From contig CAJUFJ010000007.1 of the NCBI GenBank assembly GCA_910585815.1, forward strand, positions 11,193 to 75,192: a stretch of 64,000 nucleotides of DNA, read 5' to 3'. Within the stretch, counting starts at the first letter, position 1. The number at the start of each line of letters is the position of its first letter. The DNA comes from an uncultured Oscillospiraceae bacterium. GTDB lineage: Bacteria > Bacillota > Clostridia > Oscillospirales > Oscillospiraceae. The notes under the pieces were generated by a model. It saw only the letters and a program-made list of their open reading frames with translations, did not search any database and was not told the DNA's origin. A program made the translations under genes and the position numbers. Below are positions 23,781-31,549 of this stretch, in pieces.

Positions 23781-23809
23781 TTGCATTTTCCCCGGGTCTT
23801 CGGTATAAT
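23781..23809 (+). promoter_or_regulatory. Strong sigma-A-type promoter for thiolase
   Basis: TTGCAT (23781-23786) and a perfect TATAAT (23804-23809) with a 17-base spacer, 71 bases before the thl start codon. Confidence 0.8.
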
Positions 23810-23879
23810 GAAGTGCAAGAGCGGTTATCCCGGGCACTCCCCGGAGCGCCCTATAAAAATTCAGGAGGTAATACACATC

Positions 23880-25136
23880 ATGAGAGAAGTTTATGTCGTC
23901 AACTGCTGCCGCACTGCCATCGGTTCCTTCGGCGGGTCCCTGAAGGACACCCCCGCCGCCGAGCTGGGCGCCACCGTCATCAAAGAGGCCCTGAACCGGG
24001 CCGGCGTGAAGCCCGAAAACGTGGACGAGGTCATGTTCGGCTGCATCCTCACCGCCGGCCTGGGCCAGAACGTGGCCCGTCAGGCCAGCCTGAAGGCCGG
24101 CATCCCCACCTCCGTCCCCGCCTACACCGTGGGCATGGTGTGCGGCTCCGGCATGAAGTCCGTCATCGAGGCCGGCCGGACCATCGCCCTGGGCGACGCT
24201 GAGATCATCGTGGCCGGCGGCACCGAGAACATGTCCGCCGCCCCCTACGCCCTCCCCGCCGCCCGCTGGGGCGCCCGCATGGGCGACAACAAGATGGTGG
24301 ACACCATGATCAAGGACGGCCTGTGGGACGTGTATAACAACTACCACATGGGCACCACCGCCGAGAACATCTGCGACGTGTGGGGCATCACCCGTGAGGA
24401 GCTGGACGAGTTCGGCTACAACTCCCAGAAGAAGGCCGCCGACGCCATGGAGGCCGGCAAGTTCGACGACGAGATTGTCCCTGTGATGATCAAGGTCAAG
24501 AAGGAAATGGTGGAGTTCAAGAAGGACGAGTTCCCCCGCCTGTCCCCCCTGGATAAGCTGGCCAAGCTGCGCGGCGCCTTCCCCTGCGGCCCCGAGGGCG
24601 TGGAGGACGAGATTGTCCACACCTTCCAGCCCGCCGGCGTCCACGAGGCCGACGCCAAGAAGCATGTCCAGCGCGTGACCGCCGGCCAGGCCTCCGGCAT
24701 CAACGACGGCGCTGCCGCCATCGTGCTGGCCTCCAAGGAAGCCGTTGAGAAGTACGGCCTGAAGCCCATGGCCAAGCTGGTCAGCTGGGGCCAGGGCGGC
24801 GTGGATCCCAAGATCATGGGCGTGGGCCCCGTGCCCGCCTCCCGCCAGGCTCTGGACAAGGCCGGCCTGAAGATCGAGGACATGGACCTGGTGGAGGCCA
24901 ACGAGGCCTTTGCCGCCCAGTCCATCGCCGTGGCCCGTGAGCTGAACTTTGACATGAGCAAGGTCAACGTCAACGGCGGCGCTATCGCCCTGGGTCACCC
25001 CGTGGGCGCTTCCGGCGCGCGGATTATCGTCACCCTGCTCCACGAGCTGGCCAAGCGGGACGACGCCAAGAAGGGCCTGGCCACCCTGTGCATCGGCGGC
25101 GGCATGGGCGTTGCCACCATCTTTGAGAAGTGCTGA
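23880..25136 (+). CDS. thl: Acetyl-CoA C-acetyltransferase (thiolase)
   Basis: A 418-residue biosynthetic thiolase that joins two acetyl-CoA, first step toward butyrate in gut Clostridia. The acyl-accepting cysteine is in [10 protein letters not shown], the active histidine in [13 protein letters not shown] and the second cysteine in CIGGGMG. It is about 25 residues longer than usual because of an insert ([16 protein letters not shown]...) before [12 protein letters not shown]. Strong promoter, AGGAGG site and very biased codons mark a highly expressed gene. It is monocistronic with its own terminator; no other butyrate genes are nearby. Confidence 0.95.
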   Translation: MREVYVVNCCRTAIGSFGGSLKDTPAAELGATVIKEALNRAGVKPENVDEVMFGCILTAGLGQNVARQASLKAGIPTSVPAYTVGMVCGSGMKSVIEAGRTIALGDAEIIVAGGTENMSAAPYALPAARWGARMGDNKMVDTMIKDGLWDVYNNYHMGTTAENICDVWGITREELDEFGYNSQKKAADAMEAGKFDDEIVPVMIKVKKEMVEFKKDEFPRLSPLDKLAKLRGAFPCGPEGVEDEIVHTFQPAGVHEADAKKHVQRVTAGQASGINDGAAAIVLASKEAVEKYGLKPMAKLVSWGQGGVDPKIMGVGPVPASRQALDKAGLKIEDMDLVEANEAFAAQSIAVARELNFDMSKVNVNGGAIALGHPVGASGARIIVTLLHELAKRDDAKKGLATLCIGGGMGVATIFEKC

Positions 25137-25159
25137 GATTTTCGGAAATAGTACGCCTC

Positions 25160-25192
25160 ACGGCCCGGAGCTTTGCTCCGGGCCGTTTTTTG
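25160..25192 (+). terminator. Intrinsic terminator of thl
   Basis: ACGGCCCGGAGC, loop TTT, GCTCCGGGCCGT followed by a T run. Confidence 0.92.
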
Positions 25193-25327
25193 AAATCGAA
25201 TCATTTTTACAACAATTCCGGTGTGCGGCGCATACTATGGATTGGGATGCTGGCCGGCAAGCTGACCGAACCCGGACTGTCCACCGCTCCCCGCGTGTCC
25301 GATGTGGAAAAATGTGTGGAAAAGTCC

Positions 25328-25356
25328 TTGACAAAGGTTATAACTGCTGGTATAGT
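25328..25356 (+). promoter_or_regulatory. Sigma-A-type promoter for the Abi gene
   Basis: TTGACA (25328-25333) and TATAGT (25351-25356), 17-base spacer. About 60 bases later, GGGGGCCCTC followed by seven Ts could be a weak leader terminator. Apart from this and the thl terminator, the 321-base gap holds nothing recognisable. Confidence 0.75.
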
Positions 25357-25457
25357 AATCTCAGTGATTGTGTTGCAGAAACCTGTGAGGCCTGCGACCC
25401 AGGGGGCTTCCTGCGGGGGCCCTCTTTTTTTATAAATGTCAGGTGGTGACTGAGCAG

Positions 25458-26399
25458 ATGGCAAAACCGTTCTTAACCTATCCGCAGCAGATTGCAAAGC
25501 TGCGCGACGAGAAGGGCCTGATGATTCAGGACGAGCCTTATGCGGAAGCAATGCTTCGGCAGAACAGTTACTTTGCTCTCGTCACCGGGTATAAGCATTT
25601 GTTCAAGGACCAGGCAACCGGGAAATATAAGGCTGGCACCCGATTTGAGGACCTGGTTGCGCTGTATGAATTTGACCGCAGCCTGCGCGAGCTGTTTCTG
25701 CCCTACCTGTGCCGGGTGGAGCGGCACATTCGCTCCCTGATGTCATACTACTTTTCTGAAAAATATGGAGAATCCCAGCAGGCCTATCTGGACAAAAGCA
25801 ATTATCAGTACTCAGGCGCCAACATACCGCGGGTTGACAAGCTGATTTACAAATTATCCGGTATTATTTACGCACCCAACAGTCCCTATGTGTACATCCG
25901 GCACTATGTATCCCGAAATCACAATGTTCCTCTCTGGGTGCTTTTAAATGCCGTCACATTTGGCACCCTCTCAAAAATGTACATGCTGCTGCCTCAAAAT
26001 CTCCAAATTAAAATCAGCGCGAATTTTCCGGGCATCCACGAACGTCAGCTGTCCGCTGTTTTAAGCATCCTTTCCAAATACAGGAACGTCTGCGCCCACA
26101 ATGAGCGGTTGTTTTCCCACCGCTTTCGGGAAAGCATCCCCGATCTGCTCCTGCATCAAAAGCTCAGAATTCCCAAAACAGGTGCCCAATACAGCTGCGG
26201 AAAATCGGACCTGTTTTCCGTGGTTATTGCACTGCGGTATCTTTTGCCGAAAAACGATTTTTTGGCGCTGAAGCAGGAGCTCGTACGGCTGATAAAGCAA
26301 TTTAAACGGAATACCGCCGCCATCTCAGAGAAGGAGCTGCTCTCAGCTATGGGATTTCCTGAAAACTGGACCTCCATTACAAGGTTCCGCAAGCTATAA
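25458..26399 (+). CDS. Abi-family (Abi_2 / AbiD/F) HEPN protein
   Basis: A 313-residue protein of the Abi_2 family, abortive-infection proteins of Gram-positive bacteria. The N-terminal KPFLTYPQQIAKLRDEKGLMI and YFALVTGYKHLFK are typical. Near residue 212, RNVCAHNERLF carries the R-N-x3-H motif of HEPN ribonucleases. The start is uncertain: GTG at 25443 or 25446 and ATG at 25458 are in frame, with only AGGTGG upstream. It is AT-richer than its neighbours, has its own promoter and terminator, and no partner gene, consistent with a transferred single-gene defence element. Confidence 0.82.
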   Translation: MAKPFLTYPQQIAKLRDEKGLMIQDEPYAEAMLRQNSYFALVTGYKHLFKDQATGKYKAGTRFEDLVALYEFDRSLRELFLPYLCRVERHIRSLMSYYFSEKYGESQQAYLDKSNYQYSGANIPRVDKLIYKLSGIIYAPNSPYVYIRHYVSRNHNVPLWVLLNAVTFGTLSKMYMLLPQNLQIKISANFPGIHERQLSAVLSILSKYRNVCAHNERLFSHRFRESIPDLLLHQKLRIPKTGAQYSCGKSDLFSVVIALRYLLPKNDFLALKQELVRLIKQFKRNTAAISEKELLSAMGFPENWTSITRFRKL

Positions 26400-26415
26400 G
26401 CACCATAATGCGAAA

Positions 26416-26449
26416 AACCCCGGATACCTGCTCCAAGGTATCCGGGGTT
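26416..26449 (+). terminator. Intrinsic terminator of the Abi gene
   Basis: AACCCCGGATACC, 8-base loop, GGTATCCGGGGTT. Confidence 0.85.
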
Positions 26450-26472
26450 CTCCGTTGAAAAAGAGGATTAAA

Positions 26473-26562
26473 ATGAAACGAACTGTCTCTTGCAGATTCT
26501 ATATTACCGGAAACTTATTAACAAATCCAACGCCAGTTGTTACAAAAGGATTAAATCGCTAA
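26473..26562 (+). CDS. Possible 29-aa small ORF
   Basis: MKRTVSCRFYITGNLLTNPT... starts seven bases after GAGG in an AT-richer 391-base gap. No family is known. It is one of two short MKR-starting frames here and may be chance. Confidence 0.2.
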   Translation: MKRTVSCRFYITGNLLTNPTPVVTKGLNR

Positions 26563-26668
26563 AAAACTTTCGGCCGGATAGGAAATCTTTGGTGTAATTG
26601 GCCAGGGCCTCAAAAGGGAGAAAGGCCAGCGGAGCGACCCGCCAGCCTTCCCAAAAATGGAGGATAGA

Positions 26669-26752
26669 ATGAAAAGATGTTCTTGCCTTGCGAGTATGAG
26701 TATAGACAAAAGATTTTACAAAAGTTCTTGTGAGATGTTACAAAAGCTTTAA
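26669..26752 (+). CDS. Possible 27-aa cysteine-containing small ORF
   Basis: MKRCSCLASMSIDKRFYKSS... follows GGAGG by five bases, a convincing ribosome site. It has three cysteines and is rich in Lys and Ser. The rest of the gap shows no structure beyond AT-rich sequence. It may be a small peptide gene or the remnant of one. Confidence 0.3.
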   Translation: MKRCSCLASMSIDKRFYKSSCEMLQKL

Positions 26753-26790
26753 ATCTTTTCGAGAAAATTTCCCGCCGGAAGGAGGAGCCG

Positions 26791-27627
26791 CTATTTTCCG
26801 CCAAAAAGCTTTTTCAGCCATCCCGCTTTCTTCTTCCCGGCGGCCTCCGGGGCGGGCGGGTCCGGAAGATTCACGGTATGTACCTGCCGCTCCACCTGGG
26901 CCGTGGCCGGGTCGCCGCCCTGGGCGCGGATGGCCTCCTCCAGCTGCCGCCGGCAGGTCTCCACATAGATGGTTACGCCCTCTATGTCGCAGTTATTTAA
27001 ATAGGAGCGGCACACCGTCTCCTGGATATTCATGGGATTGGGCTCAATGACCTCGGTGGCCTCCAGCAGCCCCAGGCCCTCCCGCTGGGCGTGCTCCAGG
27101 GCCTTGAAAAACACAGGCAGCGTGTTGCCAAAAACCGACTCCAACGCCGCCCGGACCGGGCCGCTCTGGCCATCGGCCAGCAGCCGGGGCACCTGGTCCT
27201 CCGGGATGTACACCCCGCCGCTGTAATTTTCCAGAATGCAGTTCTGAACCGGATTTGAAAGCCGGTCCCCCAGTATCTTCTGGAAGGGCAGGGTGTAGGC
27301 CGCCATAGCCGGCTGGTCCATCAGGTTGGAATACAGCCCGCCCCGGGTGTAGTAATAGGTGCGGAACAGCCCCTGGACCGCCGCCAGGATGTAGCTGTGG
27401 GTCTTGTCGAAGGACTCCCCCGGCCGGACCTTCGCCGCCGTGTCCATAATCTCCTGGTACCGGGCGGCGCAGAATTTCTCGTTGCCGTTGTCGCTGCCCA
27501 TCCGGTACTCCTCCGCCAGCGCCATAAGCCTGGAGTGGTCCCCTAAGCGCACCTCCTCCAGCCGGTCGAAATACCAGTGGAACATCTCCTTCTGACTGAT
27601 TGGATGCCAGCTTACGTCAAATCCCAT
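26791..27627 (-). CDS. Hypothetical protein, 278 aa
   Basis: A soluble, mainly helical 278-residue protein starting MGFDVSWHPISQKEMFHWYF, rich in Tyr and Asn in the middle (RTYYYTRGGLYSNLM), ending in a basic lysine-rich tail KKKAGWLKKLFGG that could touch membrane or nucleic acid. The ATG follows GAGGAGGCATTATAAA. No motif of a known enzyme was recognised. It lies 27 bases downstream of tadA on the same strand with no hairpin between them, so the two are probably co-transcribed. Confidence 0.7.
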   Translation of the reverse strand: MGFDVSWHPISQKEMFHWYFDRLEEVRLGDHSRLMALAEEYRMGSDNGNEKFCAARYQEIMDTAAKVRPGESFDKTHSYILAAVQGLFRTYYYTRGGLYSNLMDQPAMAAYTLPFQKILGDRLSNPVQNCILENYSGGVYIPEDQVPRLLADGQSGPVRAALESVFGNTLPVFFKALEHAQREGLGLLEATEVIEPNPMNIQETVCRSYLNNCDIEGVTIYVETCRRQLEEAIRAQGGDPATAQVERQVHTVNLPDPPAPEAAGKKKAGWLKKLFGGK

Positions 27628-27654
27628 TTTATAATGCCTCCTCTGTTAAAAATA

Positions 27655-28098
27655 TCACCGTAGACCTTGAAAAAATTCCTGGAGCACCGCCTCACACTCC
27701 CGCTCCAGGGGACCCTGGTAGATGCGGGGGCGGTGGTTGAATCGCTCCTCAAACAGGTTGAGCACCGACCCGCAGCAGCCCGCCTTGGGGTCCTTCACAC
27801 CGTAGCGGACCTCCTCAATCCGGGCGTTGATGATGGCTCCGGCGCACATGGGGCAGGGCTCCAGGGTGACATACAGGGTGCAGCCGTGGAGCCGCCAGCT
27901 GCCCAGCCGGGCGCAGGCCTCCCGGATGGCCTCCACCTCCGCGTGGGCGGTGGCATCGCTGTCCGCCTCTCGGCGGTTGCGGCCCCGGCCGATGATCTCC
28001 CCGTCCTTCACAATGACGCACCCCACCGGCACGTCGCCGTCGGCAATGGCCTCCCGGGCCAGACACAGGGCCTCGGCCATGAAATATTCGTGGTTCAT
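27655..28098 (-). CDS. tadA: tRNA-specific adenosine deaminase
   Basis: A 147-residue zinc deaminase that converts A34 to inosine in tRNA-Arg(ACG). The active-site HAEVEAI (His and Glu) and PCPMCAGAI (two zinc cysteines) are intact, and the C-terminal FNHRP is typical of TadA. The ATG at 28098 follows GGGAGG; a longer in-frame start at 28185 is not supported. A regulator gene precedes it and a hypothetical gene follows, all on the minus strand. Confidence 0.95.
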   Translation of the reverse strand: MNHEYFMAEALCLAREAIADGDVPVGCVIVKDGEIIGRGRNRREADSDATAHAEVEAIREACARLGSWRLHGCTLYVTLEPCPMCAGAIINARIEEVRYGVKDPKAGCCGSVLNLFEERFNHRPRIYQGPLERECEAVLQEFFQGLR

Positions 28099-28236
28099 AG
28101 CAGCCTCCCATCCCACAGGTGCGGATATTATTTGCCCTTGTAATTCTACTTGACATTTGCTCTTTTCGCAACCCGAGATATCCAAAATAAAGCACGGCTG
28201 CTGTCCAGCATGTATTGTTCTCCTTAAAAGGAAGCT

Positions 28237-28500
28237 TTATTTTTGCGTCTCCTCCTCCGTCGCAGGATAAAACAGTTCTTCCAACGTAACCCCAAAAATA
28301 TCCGCAAAGGCCACCAGTTCCTTGTCGTACACCCTCCGCTTCTGCCCTTCGATGTCGGAAAGGGTGGTTTGACTGATGTCAATTCCCCGCACCTGCAATC
28401 TGGAGAGCAGGGTGTCCTGATTGATCCCCAACCGCCTGCGGAGCAGGACCACATTCTGCCCAACCAGGTTTTCTGAACCCACGCTCCTCCGCTTTGGCAC
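28237..28500 (-). CDS. XRE-type helix-turn-helix regulator, 87 aa
   Basis: A single-domain regulator: NVVLLRRRLGINQDTLLSRLQVRGIDISQTTLSDIEGQKR is the helix-turn-helix, then YDKELVAFADIFGVTLEELFY. The start is GTG at 28500 after GGGGGAAG. It diverges from a 48-residue gene, and a perfect palindrome (28519) lies 18 bases from its start, so it probably controls both genes. Confidence 0.85.
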   Translation of the reverse strand: MPKRRSVGSENLVGQNVVLLRRRLGINQDTLLSRLQVRGIDISQTTLSDIEGQKRRVYDKELVAFADIFGVTLEELFYPATEEETQK

Positions 28501-28518
28501 AAGGCTTCCCCCCTACAA

Positions 28519-28539
28519 ATTATCTGATATTCAGATAAT
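28519..28539. promoter_or_regulatory. Perfect 9-3-9 palindrome (operator candidate)
   Basis: ATTATCTGA, TAT, TCAGATAAT between the divergent regulator and the 48-aa gene. Its placement and symmetry suit an XRE repressor. Confidence 0.7.
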
Positions 28540-28557
28540 ATTTGCGGAAGGTCTTGA

Positions 28558-28580
28558 TTTTACCGGATATACGGGTAAAA
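28558..28580. promoter_or_regulatory. Second inverted repeat upstream of the 48-aa gene
   Basis: TTTTACC, nine bases, GGTAAAA, 22 bases before the ATG at 28603. It could be a second operator or a leader hairpin. Confidence 0.45.
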
Positions 28581-28602
28581 TTGAAGTAAGGAGGAATTGA
28601 CT

Positions 28603-28749
28603 ATGGAAAACGAATCTTACAAAAAGCTCTACTACCACGCATTCAACCGGCTGACCGACCTGGCAAAGGAAATCGAGCGTACTCAGAACGAGCTGGAGGA
28701 GATGTATCTGGAGGCCGGGGAGCACCCCGACGACAGCACTGACCAATAA
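28603..28749 (+). CDS. Small helical protein, 48 aa
   Basis: MENESYKKLYYHAFNRLTDL... then KEIERTQNELEEMYLEAGEH: an amphipathic, acidic, coiled-coil-like protein. The ribosome site AAGGAGG lies nine bases before the ATG. It diverges from an XRE regulator with a palindrome between them and shares a bidirectional terminator with the YafQ toxin gene. Similar short helical proteins are common in Firmicute mobile DNA; no function can be assigned. Confidence 0.6.
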   Translation: MENESYKKLYYHAFNRLTDLAKEIERTQNELEEMYLEAGEHPDDSTDQ

Positions 28750-28754
28750 AAAAG

Positions 28755-28780
28755 CAGGAGCGCCCGCCGCGGCGCTCCTG
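28755..28780. terminator. Bidirectional terminator
   Basis: CAGGAGCGCC, 6-base loop, GGCGCTCCTG with A and T tracts on either side, between the convergent 48-aa gene and toxin gene. Confidence 0.85.
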
Positions 28781-28786
28781 TCCGTT

Positions 28787-29059
28787 TTAAAACAAATCGC
28801 TGTGGGTCCCTGTTCTGGTCAAATACAGAATCAGTTCCCCTTGGTCAATCTCGTAGATCAGCAGCCAATCCGGGGTGATGTGGCACTCCCGGCACCCGAT
28901 GTAGTCCCCCTTGAGGGGATGGTCTTTGTATCGTTTTGGCAAAGTCTCGCCGGCAGCCAGCATTTTAATGGTGTCGGTAAGCAGTGACAGCTGATATCCC
29001 CGCTTATTTGCCAGCTTTACATCCCGCTGAAATCTTATTGATGGCCTGACTACATACAT
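28787..29059 (-). CDS. YafQ-type mRNA interferase toxin
   Basis: A 90-residue RelE-superfamily toxin that cleaves mRNA on the ribosome. KDHPLKGDYIGCRECHITPDWLLIYEI holds the two histidines and the aspartate of the YafQ active site, and the end is RTGTHSDLF with the last His and Phe. The start codon overlaps the antitoxin stop as TAATG. With the DinJ-like antitoxin upstream it makes a standard type II module. All catalytic residues seem intact. Confidence 0.92.
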   Translation of the reverse strand: MYVVRPSIRFQRDVKLANKRGYQLSLLTDTIKMLAAGETLPKRYKDHPLKGDYIGCRECHITPDWLLIYEIDQGELILYLTRTGTHSDLF

Positions 29060-29334
29060 TACTCCAGCAGCTCCTTCATCATCAGGTCGATATCAGTGTA
29101 GCTTTTCCCAAGGCTGGGGTCCGCTTTCATGCGCTGGACCTCCTCAATCGCCTGCCGGGTCTCCTCGTTGGGGACATCTCCGCCGATTTCAAAGGGGATG
29201 CGGTACTCCCGCACCACCTTTTTGGCAAAGATGCAGAAGGCGGTGGTCATACTCATCCCCATGTCGGAGCAGAAGGCCTCAAACTGCCGTTTCAGGTCGG
29301 CATCCATCCGGATATTTACACTTGTCTGCGCCAT
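29059..29334 (-). CDS. DinJ/RelB-type antitoxin
   Basis: A 91-residue antitoxin: an N-terminal ribbon-helix-helix (SVNIRMDADLKRQFEAFCSDMGMSMTTAFCIFAKKVV) for DNA binding and dimerisation, and a flexible C-terminal region (VQRMKADPSLGKSYTDIDLMMKELLE) that would wrap the toxin. The ATG at 29334 follows AAGGGG at nine bases; an earlier in-frame ATG at 29352 lacks a site. It overlaps the toxin by one base. Confidence 0.92.
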   Translation of the reverse strand: MAQTSVNIRMDADLKRQFEAFCSDMGMSMTTAFCIFAKKVVREYRIPFEIGGDVPNEETRQAIEEVQRMKADPSLGKSYTDIDLMMKELLE

Positions 29335-29408
29335 AGCAAACGCCCCTTTCATCTGATTGTCTCTATTGTATGCAAAAAGCAAGACAATGTCAACATATTT
29401 TCAAAAAA

Positions 29409-29433
29409 CAGGAGCGCCCCTCAGGCGCTCCTG
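29409..29433 (-). terminator. Terminator of the nucleoside importer operon
   Basis: CAGGAGCGC, 7-base loop, GCGCTCCTG. The stem is nearly the same as that at 28755. On the minus strand it follows the last permease gene and leads into a T run. Confidence 0.8.
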
Positions 29434-29438
29434 TCATT

Positions 29439-30434
29439 TTACCGCTCCTCCCGGAAGTAGTTCAGCCCCAGGGCGGCGGGCTGGCCGGAGCCCTCCCGCT
29501 TGCGGACCGACGACGCCACCAGCACGATGGCGGTAATCAGGAAGGGCAGGGCCTTATACAGCTGAGGCGGGACGGCGCTGAGCCAGCCCAGGGGGCCGGG
29601 AAAAGCCCCCGCCAGCGCCCCGGCATAAATTTGCAAGGTGTTGAAGAAGCCGAAGACCAGGGTGCCCAGAATGGCCAGCACCGGGTTCCAGTTGGCAAAG
29701 ATCACCAGGGCAATGGCAATCCAGCCGTAGCCGTTGATCCAGCAGTTGGAGCCCTCGAAGGAGCCGCTCATATACAGCGCCATGTAAAAGCCCCCCAGCC
29801 CCATGATGCCCGACCCGGCAATGAGGTGGACGTATTTATACAGCAGGGTGTTCACCCCCACCGAGTCGGCGGCGGCCGGGTTCTCCCCCACCGCCCGCAG
29901 GCGCAGGCCAGTCTTGGTAAAGCCCAGATACCACCACACCAGCACCGCGATGACAACCCCCAGGTAGACCAGCACATTGTGGGAAAACAGCACTTTTCCG
30001 ATTACAGGCAGTTTTGAAAGCCCCGGAATCTCCAGAGCGGAATAGCCCTTTACCAGGCTGTCAGCGGCGGTCATGGCGGGCCACCGCTCCCCTATGCCCT
30101 TGCCCACGAAGAAATACAGCCCCAGGCCGAAGGTGGTAATGGTCAGGCCGGTGACGTTCTGGTTGGCCTGGAGGGACACGGTAAGCAGGGCGAACAGCAG
30201 CCCGCACAGCCCCGCCGTCAGGAAGGACACCGCCAGCCCCACCAGGATGCTGTTGGCGGCGCACCCGGCCAGGTAGCCGAAGATGGCCCCCACGGCCATG
30301 GTGCCCTCCACACCCAGGTCCAGGCTGCCCGCCTTCTCCACCACAATCTCCCCCACGGTGCCGTAGAGCAGGGGAATGTTTACCAGCACGATATTAAAGA
30401 GGAACAGGGTCAGCACATTGACGGGATCGTTCAC
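29439..30434 (-). CDS. nupQ: Nucleoside ABC importer permease, NupQ/YufQ type
   Basis: A 331-residue permease with eight to ten hydrophobic segments (VLVNIPLLYGTVGEIVVEKAG, LDLGVEGTMAVGA, YLGVVIAVLVWWYLGF and others) and the cytoplasmic loop GLRLRAVGENPAAADSVGVN typical of BmpA-linked and branched-chain-type permeases. The start overlaps the nupP-like stop by four bases. It is the last gene of the importer operon and is followed by a terminator. Confidence 0.9.
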   Translation of the reverse strand: MNDPVNVLTLFLFNIVLVNIPLLYGTVGEIVVEKAGSLDLGVEGTMAVGAIFGYLAGCAANSILVGLAVSFLTAGLCGLLFALLTVSLQANQNVTGLTITTFGLGLYFFVGKGIGERWPAMTAADSLVKGYSALEIPGLSKLPVIGKVLFSHNVLVYLGVVIAVLVWWYLGFTKTGLRLRAVGENPAAADSVGVNTLLYKYVHLIAGSGIMGLGGFYMALYMSGSFEGSNCWINGYGWIAIALVIFANWNPVLAILGTLVFGFFNTLQIYAGALAGAFPGPLGWLSAVPPQLYKALPFLITAIVLVASSVRKREGSGQPAALGLNYFREER

Positions 30435-31549
30435 TTGGCGCCCTCCTTTCTGGTCCGGACCAGCCGGAAGCGGGTAAAGAAGTCTGCCGCCAGCACGATA
30501 AAGAGGATCACACCCTGGAGCAGGTTGGCAAAGTTGGCGTCGATGGAGGGGTAGGTGGCGCTGGCCGCCTGACAGCCGAACTGGAGCACGGTAATCAGCA
30601 GCGACGCGGCCACAATGCCCGCCGTATTCAGCTTGGCCAGCCAGGCCACCACGATGCCCGTCCAGCCCACGTCGTTGGTGGGGGAGGCGGACAGGATACC
30701 GGCGGAGGACACATGGAAGGCCCCCGCCAGTCCGATAAGGGCGGCGGACAGGAAGATGGTGCGAATCACAATCCGCCCCACCTTCATCCCGGCGTACCGG
30801 GCGGTGTTGGGGCTGTCCCCCACCACGGCGATCTCATAGCCCCGCTTGGTGTAGTTGAGGTAGATGTACAGAATTACACAGATGGCAATGGCCGCCACCA
30901 GGGACAGATTCAGGTTGAGGGGCCCCGCAGGCACCGTCATCATCTGGGCGCTTTCCGGGAATTTTGCAAACTTGGGCCGGGCGGACGCCGGGTCCAGAAA
31001 AAAATTCCAGTCTGTTTTGGTCTCGGCAAAAAATTGCAGGAAGTATAGGGCCACATAGTTGAGCATCAGGGTGAGCAGGGTCTCGTTGGTGCCGAAGCGC
31101 ACCTTCAGCGCCGCCACGAACACGCCGTAGAGGCCGCCGCCCAGCGCCCCGCACAGGGCCATCACCAGCACCATGGCCGGCTGGGGCAGGCTGTCCCCCA
31201 GCTTCATGGCCGCAAAGCCGGCCCAGAAGGCCCCCATAATAAACTGCCCCTCGCCGCCGATGTTCCAAAAGCGCATCTTAAAGGCCAGGGCCAGAGCCAT
31301 GGAGGTAATCAGCAGGGGGACGAACAGGCGGATAAAGTTCTCCACCGCCCGCCAGGGGTATCGGCTGCCGGGGATGCCCATGGTGAGCATCTGCCGGTAG
31401 AAGGTGAGGGGCTCCACCCCCTGGACCTTCAGCAGCACTGCCCCCACCGCCAGGGCCAGGGCCACCGCCGCCACATAGGCCAGCACCTGCTGACCCGGTC
31501 CGGCGTGCTCCCGCTTCACCACATGGAAAAGGGGCTGACGGTTTTTCAT
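30431..31549 (-). CDS. nupP: Nucleoside ABC importer permease, NupP/YufP type
   Basis: A 372-residue permease partner. An N-terminal cytoplasmic segment is followed by hydrophobic helices such as VLAYVAAVALALAVGAVLL, and the coupling loop reads GYEIAVVGDSPNTARYAGMKVG. It contains FWNIGGEGQFIMGAF, a signature of this permease class. It overlaps the ATPase gene stop and the nupQ start by four bases each, so ATPase and permeases are translated together. Confidence 0.9.
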   Translation of the reverse strand: MKNRQPLFHVVKREHAGPGQQVLAYVAAVALALAVGAVLLKVQGVEPLTFYRQMLTMGIPGSRYPWRAVENFIRLFVPLLITSMALALAFKMRFWNIGGEGQFIMGAFWAGFAAMKLGDSLPQPAMVLVMALCGALGGGLYGVFVAALKVRFGTNETLLTLMLNYVALYFLQFFAETKTDWNFFLDPASARPKFAKFPESAQMMTVPAGPLNLNLSLVAAIAICVILYIYLNYTKRGYEIAVVGDSPNTARYAGMKVGRIVIRTIFLSAALIGLAGAFHVSSAGILSASPTNDVGWTGIVVAWLAKLNTAGIVAASLLITVLQFGCQAASATYPSIDANFANLLQGVILFIVLAADFFTRFRLVRTRKEGAK

